In this document: one piece after another, positions 1 through 30,504 of the stretch
Layout: the number at the start of each line of letters is the position of its first letter
Position numbering within the stretch: the stretch's first letter is position 1
Source of the DNA: Diphasiastrum complanatum
Lineage: Eukaryota; Streptophyta; Lycopodiopsida; Lycopodiales; Lycopodiaceae
Length of the DNA: 36,437 bases
Reading direction: 5' to 3'
Assembly: GCA_029204225.1 (NCBI GenBank)
Contig: MU835775.1
Location: 1-36,437, forward strand
The notes under the pieces: model-generated
What the model was told of the DNA's origin: nothing
The model's input: the letters and a program-made list of their open reading frames with translations, nothing else
Database searches by the model: none
Made by a program: the position numbers and the translations under genes

Positions 1-855
1 TTTTTTTGAAGCTTCACGTTTTGTATGTATGGAACATACATGACGTGAGCATTTTGAACAATGGAACGTTGTCCTGAGAAAAAAAAACACTTAGTACTTA
101 AAAGAAAATCTGAATAGTAGTAGAAAAAAATTTATAGATTGCCTAAAAGATTTTACACTAAAAGAAAACAACAAAACAATATAAACTCAAATAAAAAAAA
201 ATTAGTGCACATTCCGAGAAACCCTAATGGGATTCCCCATAATGTGTTCCAGAACGTGCCATGCAATGTTGGTACGGAATATGTTCCATTCCGTGTGTAT
301 GAAACAAAACATTCTGCACCAAAATTCAAAATATATATATTTTGAATGTAATTCATGCCATGCATCTTTTTTTAAATGAACCATTTTTCACCATATATAA
401 TTTCTTTCCTTGCCTCATGTCTTAAGAGTTTTATCTTCACAGTTTCTTAGGCCTTCCACTATGGTGAGCATTATGAAATGCTCTCAAAGTTCACGTTTTT
501 AACCTCTCTTTAAATCATTTCCTTTCTTCTAGCATTGTCGTTTTCTTTGTAGCTCATGTAAGCTTGTGTTAGTAGGGACCAACATTGTCACAATACCCAT
601 AATTGCTATCCCAAAAAGGTAGATTATATCCATAACATCCATCAACTTGTGAACTACTTTTTGTTTTTGGTCTTTTATTTGTTTTCCTATAGTGATGTTG
701 CATGTATCAAGCTTGATTTTGTACACGTCTATTAAACATCACTAAGCATTTATTTATCTTAAAAGTTGTAATGTAAGGACATTCCGTCATTCCTTCATTA
801 GTGAAGTTATCATCTTTTGACGATATATATTTGACCTATTGCTTTGAACATGTAG
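1..855 (+). other. AT-rich upstream intron of CK2 alpha
   Basis: There is no supported gene. The stretch is AT-rich and ends in a good acceptor at 851-855, so it is probably the 3' part of an intron. I looked for the preceding CK2 segment (FEYV...YYIYELLK) in all forward frames and did not see it. A 65-codon minus-strand ORF (529-726) has a hydrophobic stretch but no recognised motif. Confidence 0.6.
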
Positions 856-19376
<18,521 letters not shown>

Positions 19377-22300
19377 CAGCAGTTCAGGGCTTCTGTGCCC
19401 CTTGTAAGAAATTTCATAAGTTTTTGATATAACTCCCAACATCTGTTATTCAACAGTGTGCCAGACATTATATTCAAATCACTCTACCAGCTCTACTTTC
19501 AGTTTTTAAGGTGGACAGATATGAGTTTCATTATTCATGTGGAATGAATGCTTGCTTCAAGGATGGAGGGAAAATTGTATTTTGCATTATAGTGGATGAA
19601 GTTGCAAGCCACCTATAAATCAAGCACTTGTAAGAGCACACCTTAACCCTCAAGAGGCCAGATAATCTGTATAACTCTACCTTGCAACTTTGTAATGAAT
19701 GTTTTTGGCATATTAGGATACTTGTGCTGTGATTCTATTGTTGCTGGAGAACAGACAACATTTTGTCTGAGTGATGTTTTGCATGTTGAAGTTGTTGGCT
19801 CTATTTCCCGTTAAGTGAAATGAAAAATGGGAAACTTACAAGTTTCCATTTTCCCTCCTTTGCGCACTGACATATATGACAGCAAGTTGTGCTTAACACA
19901 CTGGGATTTTTGGCACTTTTTATATTCTGATGTGATTATAGAGCCTTTTGGAAAGGTTTGCAGTTTTTTAAGACAGTCGTGATCATGTTGAACCTCAGAA
20001 GCTCGTTGATGGAGGATATGGTTCCGTATTTACACAAAAAAGGAAGAAATTTGATTACAAACATGCTATTCCCTAATTAAAGAAAAACCTTATGGGTGTC
20101 TTTGCTGAGCATTAGAACAAACCAAAAAATGGTGGGGAAAAAGCTGAATCTAATTGCACAAGACAGACAGGGACAATGTGTCAGGCATTTCATATGACAT
20201 GATTTGGACGAGGAAAAAAGACAGTATGGCCAGGTAACCTAGCGTCAACTGAGCGGGGAGGTCCCGGAGAGAGCGAGAGAGAGAATGCTTAACTATTCAT
20301 ATGTTAAAAAAAGGCATCACAAAGACTCAGTAGCACAAAAATGAGAGATTGCGAATATTGAAAGTATGAAAGACAAAGCAAAACATTCCATTAGTTATGT
20401 TAGTAGGAGAAAAGTGATATACAAAAACAATCAATAATTATTCAAATAGTAGCATGAATGTACACTCACAAACTGCAATGCTCGTTGGATTGCAATAAAA
20501 TACACGGCAAATTAACCAAGGAGGAAGTCGAATGTATTTTCAAGCTCACTCTGTCTAACTACGGTAGGTGGCCAGCCTTGGCTCTCACTATGCCAAATTA
20601 GTATCCTCTAGCTCCCTGAGGTCTGTATTCAATGCTGGAAGTGCTAAGAAATTGTGAAAGTTTTGTCATTGCCCCGACTATTGTGTCATTGCCATTTCAT
20701 GATCTTTCTCAAGGTGTTTGCTGCCACTTTGTGACCGTGACTCTCTGCTACACATTAGAATCATATTCAGTAACTGGCTTTTCCTGCACAATAGAGACAT
20801 CCATGAGGCAAGAAAAAACACCAACTTTTGGGTAGATTGCAGACACAATCACAAAATTTTTACAAAAATTTACAAGCATGTGCGATGTTTTGAGAGATTT
20901 GAGCCTCCTAGTAAAAATATTCTAAAGAAGAATTTACTATGTTTTGTATGTATGGAACATGATTTTTGACCTAACATTTTGCTTTCAATCATGCAACATT
21001 TTTTAATTAGGAACCCTGGCAGGTGCAAGGGTGTAGCTTTACGAACATCTGACTTCTTAGGTGTCCTACTTTGTCTTTTTGAAATCAGAGGCAGATTCAT
21101 TCTGTCCAAGGGAAGGTCTTGGGAGGTTATTGCATTATATTCTAAAATCCTTCGACATTATGGTAACACCATGCACAACTAGAAGGAAGGCATCCTCAAA
21201 AAATTGGGCAAGGTAATATCACCTCAAGGGGCTTGCATGACAATGGCGATGAATTACATTTCTCACAAATAGGTTAAAGGGGGACTGAGAGATTTGTTGA
21301 CCTTTGTAGTTTCTTGATCTCACTCAGCCACATATTTGCCTTCTACCATGTTATTGCCATTACTAGGAGGGACATGGGCAGCATAAGGTTGTGGTGGGTC
21401 GTGGATTTGACATGGGCCATCATACTGAAACTATATTTTTTTTTAACAAAGACAGGTGAAATATGTTTGTATCGCTCTCAAGCACGAAAGCATGAGGAAA
21501 AAGACGATGGATAATAGGTGTAATCCAAACTGATATTGTGGATGTGATATTAATTGCAAGTAGTACAACATAAAATGGTGATTGTGGAACTCTATGGTTG
21601 AAAGCGATATCGCACTGGTATCGATTTCGAGAGCAAGCAGGGCTTGGTTGGTGTTTGGAGGTTTGGTACGTGCTTGAAAGTGATATTTGGGTGGAAGATA
21701 GTTTTCTAGAAAACCGTAGTATGTGGTAGTTAGTATTTATTAAATAAAAGTTTGCATGTGTGATGAATATCCACCAGAAGATCCAACAACGTTAGCCATA
21801 CAAGATAGTATGTCGTTATAAAAGGGCCATTGAACAACAAATGTTTCATCTGTGGTGAAACTTAGCATAGTCAAGACCATGCTGAGTGTCCCGACTGTGT
21901 CCGAAAACACAGTTTCAAAGACTGTCCGAAACAACCAACTAAGATCCTACCTGTCCGACACGTTAGTTATGACTCCCGCTAGGATCCTCACGACAACACA
22001 ACACGCGCGCCATAGCCGCTCAACCTGCTGCTCACTCGAGAAGTTTCTTGCAAACTTCTACATTACCGCGCACTACACCAGCTCCATCATGCAAAAAGAC
22101 ACTAATATGACATGAGTCCTTGTAGGAGGAAAGCAAAACCGATATTCTGTCATCTACTACAATGTCCAACCAAGAGCAACCAACACACTTCTGCAACCTC
22201 ACATCTATTTATCTTTCCACATGCTTATAAGATTTCCAATGTGCCAATACAAAATAACTCTAGGATTCGGAAATCCAGATAGAGATTCGGTTTTGAATCT

Positions 22301-22977
22301 CTTGCTTAGAGAGGTACTCAGGACATAGTCCCTCACCCATACATGCATCTCAAGCTATATCTTACAACATTTGCTATCAATGATGGTAGATTTTAGTATC
22401 ACCAACCTTGTCTTGTTTTGACAAGGGCATGTCTGACTAAGTCTCACTACTCTACAAAACCAATGGCATATTGCAATTGTCAAGGTGAATTATACATGTT
22501 GATGAATGACTTTTTGTTTGACGAGTGCTCTACGGCTTTCACTCTCTGTAGCATTGGTATCTTCCTTGTTTATTTTTTATAATTTTGTGATTTGGTAATT
22601 TCTTCTAATTACATATGTTTTTCTAAATTTGTTTTTAGTTCATCAAGGATAGTCATTGAACAAGAGACATCATGTAGCGTATCTGGCAAGAATAACTTGT
22701 CATTCCTCTATCAATCTTCAAATCACCTTATACAGAGTTTCGGATATTTGAGCATATTCCATATCTACGAAGTATAGATCACGTCAGAGTTAATTCTTGC
22801 ATCTCATTGCCAAATTCATCTTCGCGTCAACTACAACAAGATCGAAACAAATTTAGTTAAAATTTGTTCAATCTTTAGTCCAGTCACATGTTCAACGTGT
22901 TTTCAACTATGTGTTCTACACGCCGATCAAATCTTGAGCATGAACAATTACTAACAACAACATTCCCACCAACAGAT
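19377..22977. other. 3' UTR of CK2 alpha and intergenic sequence
   Basis: The first few hundred bases must contain the CK2 3' UTR. GTAAGAAATT at 19403 could be a donor of a 3' UTR intron, but there is no proof. Beyond about 20000 I see no gene, no transposon motif and only short random ORFs. A short GAGAGA run lies near 20270-20284. Confidence 0.5.
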
Positions 22978-22991
22978 TTTTTTTTGGGGGG

Positions 22992-23154
<163 letters not shown>

Positions 23155-23525
23155 TCTCCTTGGATCCACTGGAGCAGTTACGCTGCCATCAACAACCTCA
23201 GCAAGATCGACATCCAAGGTCACAAGTCAAATATGAAAAGGACAAGGCTAAGAGGACAGATGGGCAATCCAAAGCAACTCAATCAGAAGAAGTATTCCAA
23301 TCACCACGAAGATCCTTCAGAAAAGGGAAATACAAATATTGGAAAATCAGTCTGCTTCTTCAACCAGCCTCTTGCCATACTTCTGCACCCATCCTCATGC
23401 CTATTGTCCACACCATCTACCGATGTCACCACCTCCACCCTACCTTCCATCAGTCTGTTTATTATCAGTTCACTGTTCTTCTAAGAAATCCCTTGTTTTT
23501 TATAGTCTTACCGAAGCAGCTGATA

Positions 23526-23619
23526 GATCATTGCAAGTGTCTTGCGGAGACTAACTGCCACCTACAATGGATGATCATTGCAAGTGTCTTGCGGAGACTA
23601 ACTGCCACCTACAATGGAT
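23526..23619. repeat. Perfect 47-bp tandem duplication
   Basis: GATCATTGCAAGTGTCTTGC... occurs at 23526-23572 and again at 23573-23619 without a mismatch, so the duplication is recent. The surroundings (23151-24300) show no recognised gene. Confidence 0.9.
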
Positions 23620-24306
23620 GATCAGCTAAACAAAGATCTAAGAAGCAGGCGAAGCAACTAGAAGACATAAGAAATTAAGCAACAGATGAGTTAGATCAAT
23701 CTTGATCGAAAGAAATTCTCTGGAGCAATGGTAGTTGAATCCCCTCCTATGAAGCCCAAAGAGATCCAAAAGTAACGGATCAAAAGAAAGAGCTGCAGAA
23801 AAAGAAAGATGAAGACAACCATGAACCTGCAAAATAAAGTGAGCTCCTCACCTAGCAAGTGGTGGTCAAAGCTCGACATTGCAAGGGTCCAAGGCTGCAA
23901 CTGTAGAACTATCAGTTCCTTCACCCTACTACCAAGCCTTCATCATGTTTCCTTGCCGTCACCAACCATTCGTCCAATCTATTTCTACCACTATTTGATG
24001 ATGAGTCCATCCCCTTGAGACTGATAACCAAAGTTTGTGCAACCTACCAAATCAAAGGTTTTCCTTGAGACTGGAACTTCAACTGAGAGAAGAACCAAGG
24101 AAACACCCAAAAGCAAATGGAGGATACAGACCTCCCAGAAGTTAGAATCTGCCAAGAAACCAAAGATGAAACCGTCAATAGCAGATACAAGTGACAAAAC
24201 AAAGAGACACATGGAAAGCACTCGAGCATGCAAGTTGTGAAGCTGCTAAGAGCTCTCCAATTTTGAGAATGTCAACCACTTGCAGCAATAAGACATTCTA
24301 ATCACA

Positions 24307-24711
24307 TTGCGACAAATTGCGAAAAGCAGTTTTTTGATAAAGATTGGCAACAATAAGCACTTGGTTTTACGCAAGCGACCGAGGATCTATGCATTTCCAA
24401 GTGACGATCGAAGTCGCCAATGCGGAAGCGGAGCGAGGACAGAAACAATGAAACAAAATTTACACTCTCTAATAAATCAATTTCACTACTTGCCACAAAT
24501 GTCGATTGTTAACAAATTTAAACAAGTCCATCAAGACTCACAACTATCAAACAACAACATTATTTATTACTTGAGAAAGTACACAAAAACAAATGAATAT
24601 CATCAACTATTAAATGAAGCGAAAAATACAATAATGAATCCACAGAGCAATTTCAGTGAGCAAGAAATATCTGTTGAAGATTTCATACAAAAAACATGGA
24701 GGAAATTCTAA
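24307..24711 (+). other. Unidentified ORF, 134 codons
   Basis: An open frame from ATG 24307 to TAA after 24711. The N-terminal third is basic (LRKRPRIYAF). The rest is rich in Asn, Gln, Lys and Glu, with HQLLNEAKNTIMNPQ. No motif is recognised. It could be coding, a fragment of an unknown element, or chance in AT-rich sequence; the even Asn/Gln content makes chance plausible. Confidence 0.25.
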
Positions 24712-24949
24712 AAAAATTTCAAAGTACAAAGAAAGAATCAATGATTCTCCTCAAACAAGATAATTTATCTAGGCTCTTCAACAACTCATGGGCCAGAATG
24801 CTCAAAATATAACAAAGTCATACAACAAATTTATCATTTTTTATAAGGATTTTAATTGATTTCAACTTTGGTCCATTGTTTGAAAAAGCCAACAAGTACA
24901 AGAATGGTGTAAGTCATGAAAGAGCGACTCAGTCGGAAGGATTCCCTAA

Positions 24950-25150
24950 TTTCAAAATGTGAACTGGTTGAGTTGGAGGATCTGTCTACATTTGTGCCTA
25001 ACGTGCTTGAAAGGGTGGTTGACGTTCGTCATCACTTTTGAGAAACTGTTTGGTTTCCGAATTTCTTGTACATTGGAAAGGCAAGTCAGATGATGAGGAC
25101 AATGGAGAGAGAGAGAACTATTTAAGATTAAACTTCCTTGGTATACTCCC
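24950..25150 (+). pseudogene. Ty3/gypsy integrase C-terminal, chromodomain-like fragment
   Basis: Allowing frameshifts, the bases read ERVVDVRHH and then VSEFLVHWKGKSDDED, followed by GEREN. This resembles the LVKWKG...ATWE segment at the C-terminal end of gypsy (chromovirus-type) polyproteins. It is followed by a purine-rich stretch (AGGAGGAGAC, 25154-25163) and then the LTR at 25177, as at the 3' end of an element. The domain is short and degraded, so the chromodomain label is inference. Confidence 0.6.
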
Positions 25151-25176
25151 TTTAGGAGGAGACTCTTAAGCGGGCG

Positions 25177-25684
25177 TGTTACGTACCCATAAGGGCATGC
25201 AATAGAAAACTTGAGGTGATGGTCTCAGTTATGAGACACAACGCTGATTTGGAGTTATAGGTCTTTTGGGTGCCATGTGTCAATATCTTATTGGCACGCG
25301 ATGACTCGTTGTTATTGCACAACCGTCGTGTGTTGATGGTCATGCGTGACTCCTATGGACGGATAATCCCACCTAGACTATGTATATAGAGGTGGATGTC
25401 CATGAGCTTGTCATTCATTCTCTCATGGAGAATGAAGAGCTCTTCCACTAGTGGTCAGGTCAGGATGATTATCTAGGCCTCATGATGTAGGTAGGCAAGG
25501 GTCGGGGTAAGGCATGATGGTATGGGACACCGTGGCTTATTGGAGATCCGAACTTGCTTCATGGTGCTCTATGGCTCCAATGCACAAGGGTGAGGTGGCA
25601 GTACCTCTATGATTGGGCGATAACGTAGTGTTGTCACCTACTGGTGCTTTAGCATTGACCGGATCGACGATGGGGATTCTAACA
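25177..25684 (+). repeat. Ty3/gypsy LTR
   Basis: A 508-bp repeat unit starting TGTTACGTACCC and ending GATTCTAACA (TGTTA/TAACA inverted ends). A TATA-like TGTATATAGA at 25381-25390 is a plausible promoter. A pol 3' end lies upstream and a PBS plus gag lie downstream, so it serves as both a 3' and a 5' LTR. No second copy is in the window. Confidence 0.8.
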
Positions 25685-25686
25685 TT

Positions 25687-25699
25687 TGGTATCAGAGCC
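25687..25699 (+). other. Gypsy primer binding site (initiator tRNA-Met)
   Basis: TGGTATCAGAGCC lies two bases after the LTR end. Confidence 0.88.
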
Positions 25700-26760
25700 A
25701 CTGATCATTGTGTATAAGATGCAATCGCTCTTACTTAAGTTTTTGGTTGGTTTAAGCTTTTGGTCAATGTTCTTCGTTGATTTGAGTCGAACAACTTTGC
25801 TTTTCGGTTCGTCTCAATCCGAGGTCGTTTGAATAGAAAACGAGCCACCTTTGCTAGCTATGGTAGAAGTTTGGTGGTTTTCTGACTTTTCAACGGTTAT
25901 ACAATTTTTTTTAGAAATTACTATTGTTTTCTCGCCTTTGTTTTGGCAGTCGGAAGTTGAAAATTTTTTGCAAGTCTATAAAATTTTGTTGCAAATAATT
26001 ATGCTCAAAAAAAATTTGCGGGCACCTACACGCGCGGTCCGTACGGGCAGCCTAGTTTTGACGTAGGCGCGGACAATAGCCGCAGACACAGGCCAAGGCA
26101 GAGAATTCTTTTTGCTTTTGTGGGGAGAGAAGACTTAACTCCCTCTTTACATGTTATTAATTACATCTTTACTTCTATAAATACTTTATGATTGATGTGA
26201 TGGTTGTCAAGTGAATGTAACTTTAGTCAAAATTACAAAGAAATCTAAACCTTATAATAAAATAAATGATACTCAAAGTTTTGTGAACTTTGAAACTTTT
26301 TTTAACTTTGTAAAGAAAAACTATTAAACTTGTTTGTACTTTGATGAGTACATCTTAAAACTTTTAAAATAAAGTCTACAAAGTTGAGTTTCAAAGTTTT
26401 CAAAGAAAACTTTGTTAATTTCCTAAGTTTTAAAGTAAACTTAACTTTTAAATTTTTTAAGTTAGTTTCTATAGTTGAAAAGTTTGTTTTGCAAGATTTA
26501 AACATATAAAACTATTCTAAACCATAGCTTTGCTTCCAATTTTTTTTAAGAAGAATTTAAAAAAAAGTATATAGCCTGTACTTGCAGGCGCTATACTTGA
26601 TGCAAGTACAAAACTGTGCGCCTTTCTTTCCATATTTTTTGAGTCTCTTTCTTGGCCTTAAACTTCCTCCTTGTAAAGATCCACTCGCATACACGAAAAA
26701 ATTTGCAATTCTACAATCCTCTTCACTTTTTGGGAGGAGTGAAGGACCCTCTTCACCACC
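25700..26760 (+). other. Gypsy leader region
   Basis: About 1 kb of AT-rich sequence between PBS and gag. The part at 26270-26500 is built from many scattered AAACTTT, AAAGTTT and CTTTGAA words, a low-complexity pattern. No ORF of note is present apart from a possible upstream extension of gag from 26582. Confidence 0.6.
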
Positions 26761-28195
26761 ATGTCCTCATGATGTAGATACCAATCAGCTTGTTCAAGCT
26801 TTGAATTTGCTCCAAAACCAAATCCTGGAAATGCAAGCTAAGCATGCGGCAGCCAAGTAAGAGTGGTGTTCTTCAACGCATTCGTGGTCCATGCTCCTTT
26901 ATCCTATGTTTAATCCAGTATTCTTTTCTGGTGAAAAGAAGGACCGACATCCTGATATTGTTCTGTCATGGCTTGATCGGTGGGATAGTCACTTTTCCAT
27001 GCACAACTTGTTTGATAGTACAAAGATTGCCTTTGCTCTCGTATTTTTATGCAGTAGGGCATTCACATGGTGCCATGATCTGAAGGAGAGGGCTGGTGTC
27101 CCTTCCACTTGAGATGCCTTTCAAGAAGCCTTTAAAACGACTTTTCTTCCGGTATTGGATGACTTTGAGTATTGGTGGCATTTCGCCACCGTGCAGATGG
27201 GTACTAGGCCATTAGATGCCTGTATCCAAGAATTGCAAAAAATTTTGTCCTAATTTGCTTCGTGAATCGATCCTATTTTATTAAAATTACATTTCATTTT
27301 GGGCTTTCGAAAGAATTTCAATCAGAAATGTGGTGTAACCAACCACAGACTTATCGAGGATGCAGTTCGCTTTGCAAAAATCTTCGATGACGCCCATTTT
27401 GCCTCCCGCAAGGAGCAAAATTTGCCCAAGGCTGATAAAAAAGAAAAGAAATTTGTCAAGAAGCGGGGCAAAGACAAGACGGTGGACACTGGTTCCGTGG
27501 GTAGGAAAAAGTGCGTCAAGTTGGATTGCGTAGATTATGACAAGACAAGAACCGACAGCTTGTGCTTCTCCTGCATGGAGGGGCATCTTTCAAAAGATTG
27601 TTCAAAGAAAAAACAAAAGAAATCTGGCGGGCAACCTAAATCTTTTAAGGCGCCAGGTAATTCTAATAATTATTTTGTTGATTCATCTTTTAAGAATGGC
27701 ACTAGTTGTGAGAATTGTTGCTTTAATACAGTTGTTTTTGGCCCCCACGATCTCATTCGTATGAATGGAATCGTAGGACGCCAAGCTGTGACTGTTCTTT
27801 TTGATGATGGTTCCACACATAACTTTATAAATGCTAAACTAGTGGAGAAGCTCAAGGCGGCTACCACGCCAAGTAATTACTTGTATGTGATGAAAATGGT
27901 GTCGGGGGAAGATCGGCAAGCTTGGGACCAGCTTGTTCCTCAACTGCCGCTTAAAATTCAAGATTACGTTGAGCCGCTGGATTTTCATATAATGAATTTA
28001 GATATCATAGACATAATCTTAGGAAAAGAGTGGTTTTACTCTAAAAATGAGTATTTAAAAAAGGATTATGTTACACATAGTCTTTCCTTTTTGCATAAGG
28101 GCTCGTTGGTTGAGCTAAAAGGCGATGTAAATAGGCCTTTTGATTCTATGGTTTTTGCTTTAGAAGTCGTTGAATTGTTGTTTTGCGGAGGACCA
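26761..28195 (+). pseudogene. Ty3/gypsy gag and protease, broken
   Basis: The gag helix QLVQALNLLQNQILEMQ is at 26788-26838. After a stop and frame change comes the capsid segment (PDIVLSWLDRWDSHF, AFTWCHDLKERAG), then further stops near 27110-27260. The 27299-28213 frame (304 codons) is clean. It holds a lysine-rich linker, the zinc knuckle CFSCMEGHLSKDC (CX2CX4HX4C) near 27562, and a retropepsin region with VLFDDGSTHNFI near 27794 and DIILGKEWF. The active-site triplet is DDG (27803-27811), where relatives have DSG or DTG. The frame leaves gypsy sequence at about 28190, where a minus-strand LINE begins. No RT follows. Confidence 0.82.
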
Positions 28196-29480
28196 GGAGA
28201 GTCCAACAGTTGACACAATGAGAAAAAAATGGCGTCAGAATCGAGGAGAGAAGAATTCATGACATAGGGAGAGAAGAAAGGGGCAGAAAGCAAAGGGTGA
28301 AAATGACATTTAAGAAGGACAAGGCTATGGTCAGAGAGCGCAGTAAAGCTACGAGTCTCAATAGAGAGCAGCCTAAGCCAAGAAACAAAAGATGAGGCAT
28401 AAAAATGGTCAAGTCGAGCTGAAGTAAAAGAGGAACCTGACCTGCAATTAGTCCAAGTATGGTGTGGGAAATCTCAAAGGGAGTGATTAACATCAAGAAG
28501 AGAGTGAGGAGCCTGAAAGCAAGACCAGACAAGAGACTCAGGAGAAAGGTCCACCGGCCAACTGGATCAAAGGAACTAGAAAACACCTGCCAGTCGTGAG
28601 AGACGAGAGTTAGAACTCCACCTCGCATTCCCTGCGTAGGAGACACCACGTAATGGTAGGAATCGACAAATTTCTTGATCAAACAATGCTGATTGAACTC
28701 TCATAGTTTGGTCTCTTGCAAGCCAATTATAACATTTCGACGAAGATAAGATGCAATAACCCCCGCCAAACAAGAGCATCTCAAAGGATCATTGAGGTCT
28801 CTTACATTCCAAGAGTAGATATTCATGTGACAAGTAGTAAAGAAGCACCCCCCATTAGAAGCAGAGGCTACCATGGTGGAAACCGAATCAACAAGAGGAG
28901 TAGCGAGAAGTTTTGCAAACATATCTCTCTTTAAATCCGTAAGCCGAGGGAAACGTTGAGGAGGCTTTCCAACAGGACGTCGTTTCTTAGAAATTTTGGA
29001 GGGAACAGAAGACAACAAAGCAGGGCTAGGCATGGACAGACGTTGTCTGTATCGATGAGATGCATGAATGCCGTCGATGCTGCTGCTACCCGAAGATTGT
29101 GGTAGAACTGGAACATCCCGCTCGGGCAAAGATTATTGGGGATTGTTTAAAAGGGAAGAAAAAACCTCTTCAGGAGGATAATCTGACCATAGCTGAGGTA
29201 AGACAGAACCAGCAGCAGACGACAGAGCGGCCCCTGCTCTCGAGGCAGAATTTCAAAGAGCACCGACTGTGAACAGGTGCAATGGGTACAAACAAGGAAT
29301 GATCTTGATAAAGAAACAGCTCAGTACGAATTTGCAATTCGGAGTTGGAAAGAAGCGGCCGTGCCGACTGACGGTGAGCAACAGGCATTGGCGGCAAAGA
29401 AGCAACAGCTGAGGGTTGTATAGATGTGGACGACACATTGAGTTTCGTATATATATTTGGATGGGCAAGTGTGGCATGAA
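28196..29480 (-). pseudogene. LINE fragment: ORF1 tail and APE endonuclease
   Basis: On the minus strand, MNIYSWNVRDLNDP starts at 28826 and leads to GLQETKL, the beginning of a LINE ORF2 apurinic-type endonuclease. After frame changes come GGVLTLVSHDW (28560-28640), RLDHFYASS and LSDHSLVLLK near 28320-28400, where SDH is the conserved C-terminal endonuclease motif. To the right (28850-29129) a Ser/Pro/Arg-rich frame may be the ORF1 end or linker. The left end stops abruptly against gypsy sequence, and the RT is absent. The right end is uncertain. Confidence 0.72.
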
Positions 29481-29739
29481 GAGAAAGGAAATAACAAAAT
29501 TGTGGCTATTCTAAGGTGGTCGATAGCATTAATATGATTTCTCCATGAGAAAATAAGACACTACAAGTGAGTAGAGTGTGAAGAAAAGTGAGCGTCTTAT
29601 GAATTTGAAGACAAGTTCAAGAAGAATGGAATCAAACATCAAAGCTACAACCCATATGGCCATTATGCACTCATGTAATAGAAAGTAAGCCATTTATGCT
29701 CAGATAAGTGAGGGGTATCATGAAAGTACTTAGCAAAGA

Positions 29740-30153
29740 TAATGTCACATGTATCGATCTGATAAAAGAAGCTCAATAAATGCTATCTTCCAAATTTGAC
29801 ATGAAAGCTCATTATTGTATAGATATTTAAATCCAAAGAGACAGAAAACAGAAGTTGATTTACATTACTCAGGAAAGATACATTCATAATGTCTTAATCA
29901 GATATAATATGATGAATTGCAAATTAGCTCTCTCACTATTCATAATGTCTTAATCAGATATAATATGATGAATTGCAAATTAGCTCTCTCACTAATGGAC
30001 CCAAGATTGAAGATGTCAAAGGACCAATGTCCTCAGACGATTGAAGAGAAGGAGCAGATGTGTGAGTATCCTTATCATTCGATAATAGGATCTCTTATGT
30101 ACGCGATGATCTGTACTAGACCAAACATAGCTTTTGCAGTCAAATCTTTGACC
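29740..30153 (+). pseudogene. Copia RT fragment, different lineage
   Basis: LSSKFDMKAHYCIDI, YITQERYIHNVLIRYNM and then, after a duplication, KMSKDQCPQTIEEKEQM...YHSIIGSLMYAMICTRPNIAFAV match the C-terminal RT connection of copia elements. The CP-T-EE...M and GSLMYAM words separate it from the family in the big intron. A 56-bp tandem duplication (29882-29993) and stops break it. The right end meets an unrelated repeat at about 30154. Confidence 0.8.
29882..29993. repeat. Perfect 56-bp tandem duplication inside copia RT
   Basis: ATTCATAATGTCTTAATCAG... at 29882-29937 is repeated exactly at 29938-29993. Because 56 is not a multiple of three, it shifts the RT frame. Confidence 0.93.
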
Positions 30154-30389
30154 TAGGACCTCTAATGTCATTTTAGAGTTTTAAGCCCCTAGTCTCTTAT
30201 TCCTAGGAATTACAACTTGCTACTTGTGCTGGGTTGGACTAATACGCACAGGATGCCAGTGCCCTCACACTTATTACCGTACTTACCATAATGTAATGTG
30301 GTGGGGCCCACCAGGTAAGGCTTGGCCAACAGTATTTTAAGTGGTGGGACCCACTTGTTTATTACTGTGTGCAGGAAATACCCACAACA
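30154..30389 (-). repeat. Dispersed repeat, copy A
   Basis: It shares with copy B (31235-31445) the run from CTCTAATGTCATTTTAGAG through GTTTATTA and ACCCACAACA, with substitutions and small indels. The reverse orientation would begin TG if it is an LTR (see copy C). It starts exactly where the copia RT fragment ends. Confidence 0.7.
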
Positions 30390-30399
30390 AATACAACAA

Positions 30400-30502
30400 A
30401 ACATTTCCTAGATTAACACTCTAGAGAATTAGGAAATATTGATTTCTCTATTTAGAAACATACTAGTTCCATATTTTTTGTATTGTTAATCTAGGAAATG
30501 TT
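30400..30502. repeat. Inverted repeat, 19-bp perfect arms
   Basis: AACATTTCCTAGATTAACA (30400-30418) and its exact reverse complement (30484-30502) enclose 65 bases. It could be a very small foldback MITE. No clear target duplication was found on either side. Confidence 0.85.
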
Positions 30503-30504
30503 CC

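Noticed and set aside
1-855. A search for earlier CK2 exons and a promoter
   Set aside because: No segment matching the glycine loop, the VAIK lysine or YYIYELLK was found. TATA-like runs here are ordinary AT-rich sequence in a probable intron.
20941-20960. TTTTGTATGTATGGAACAT shared with the start of the window (near 20-40)
   Set aside because: A single short AT-rich word shared at two places is too little to call a repeat family.
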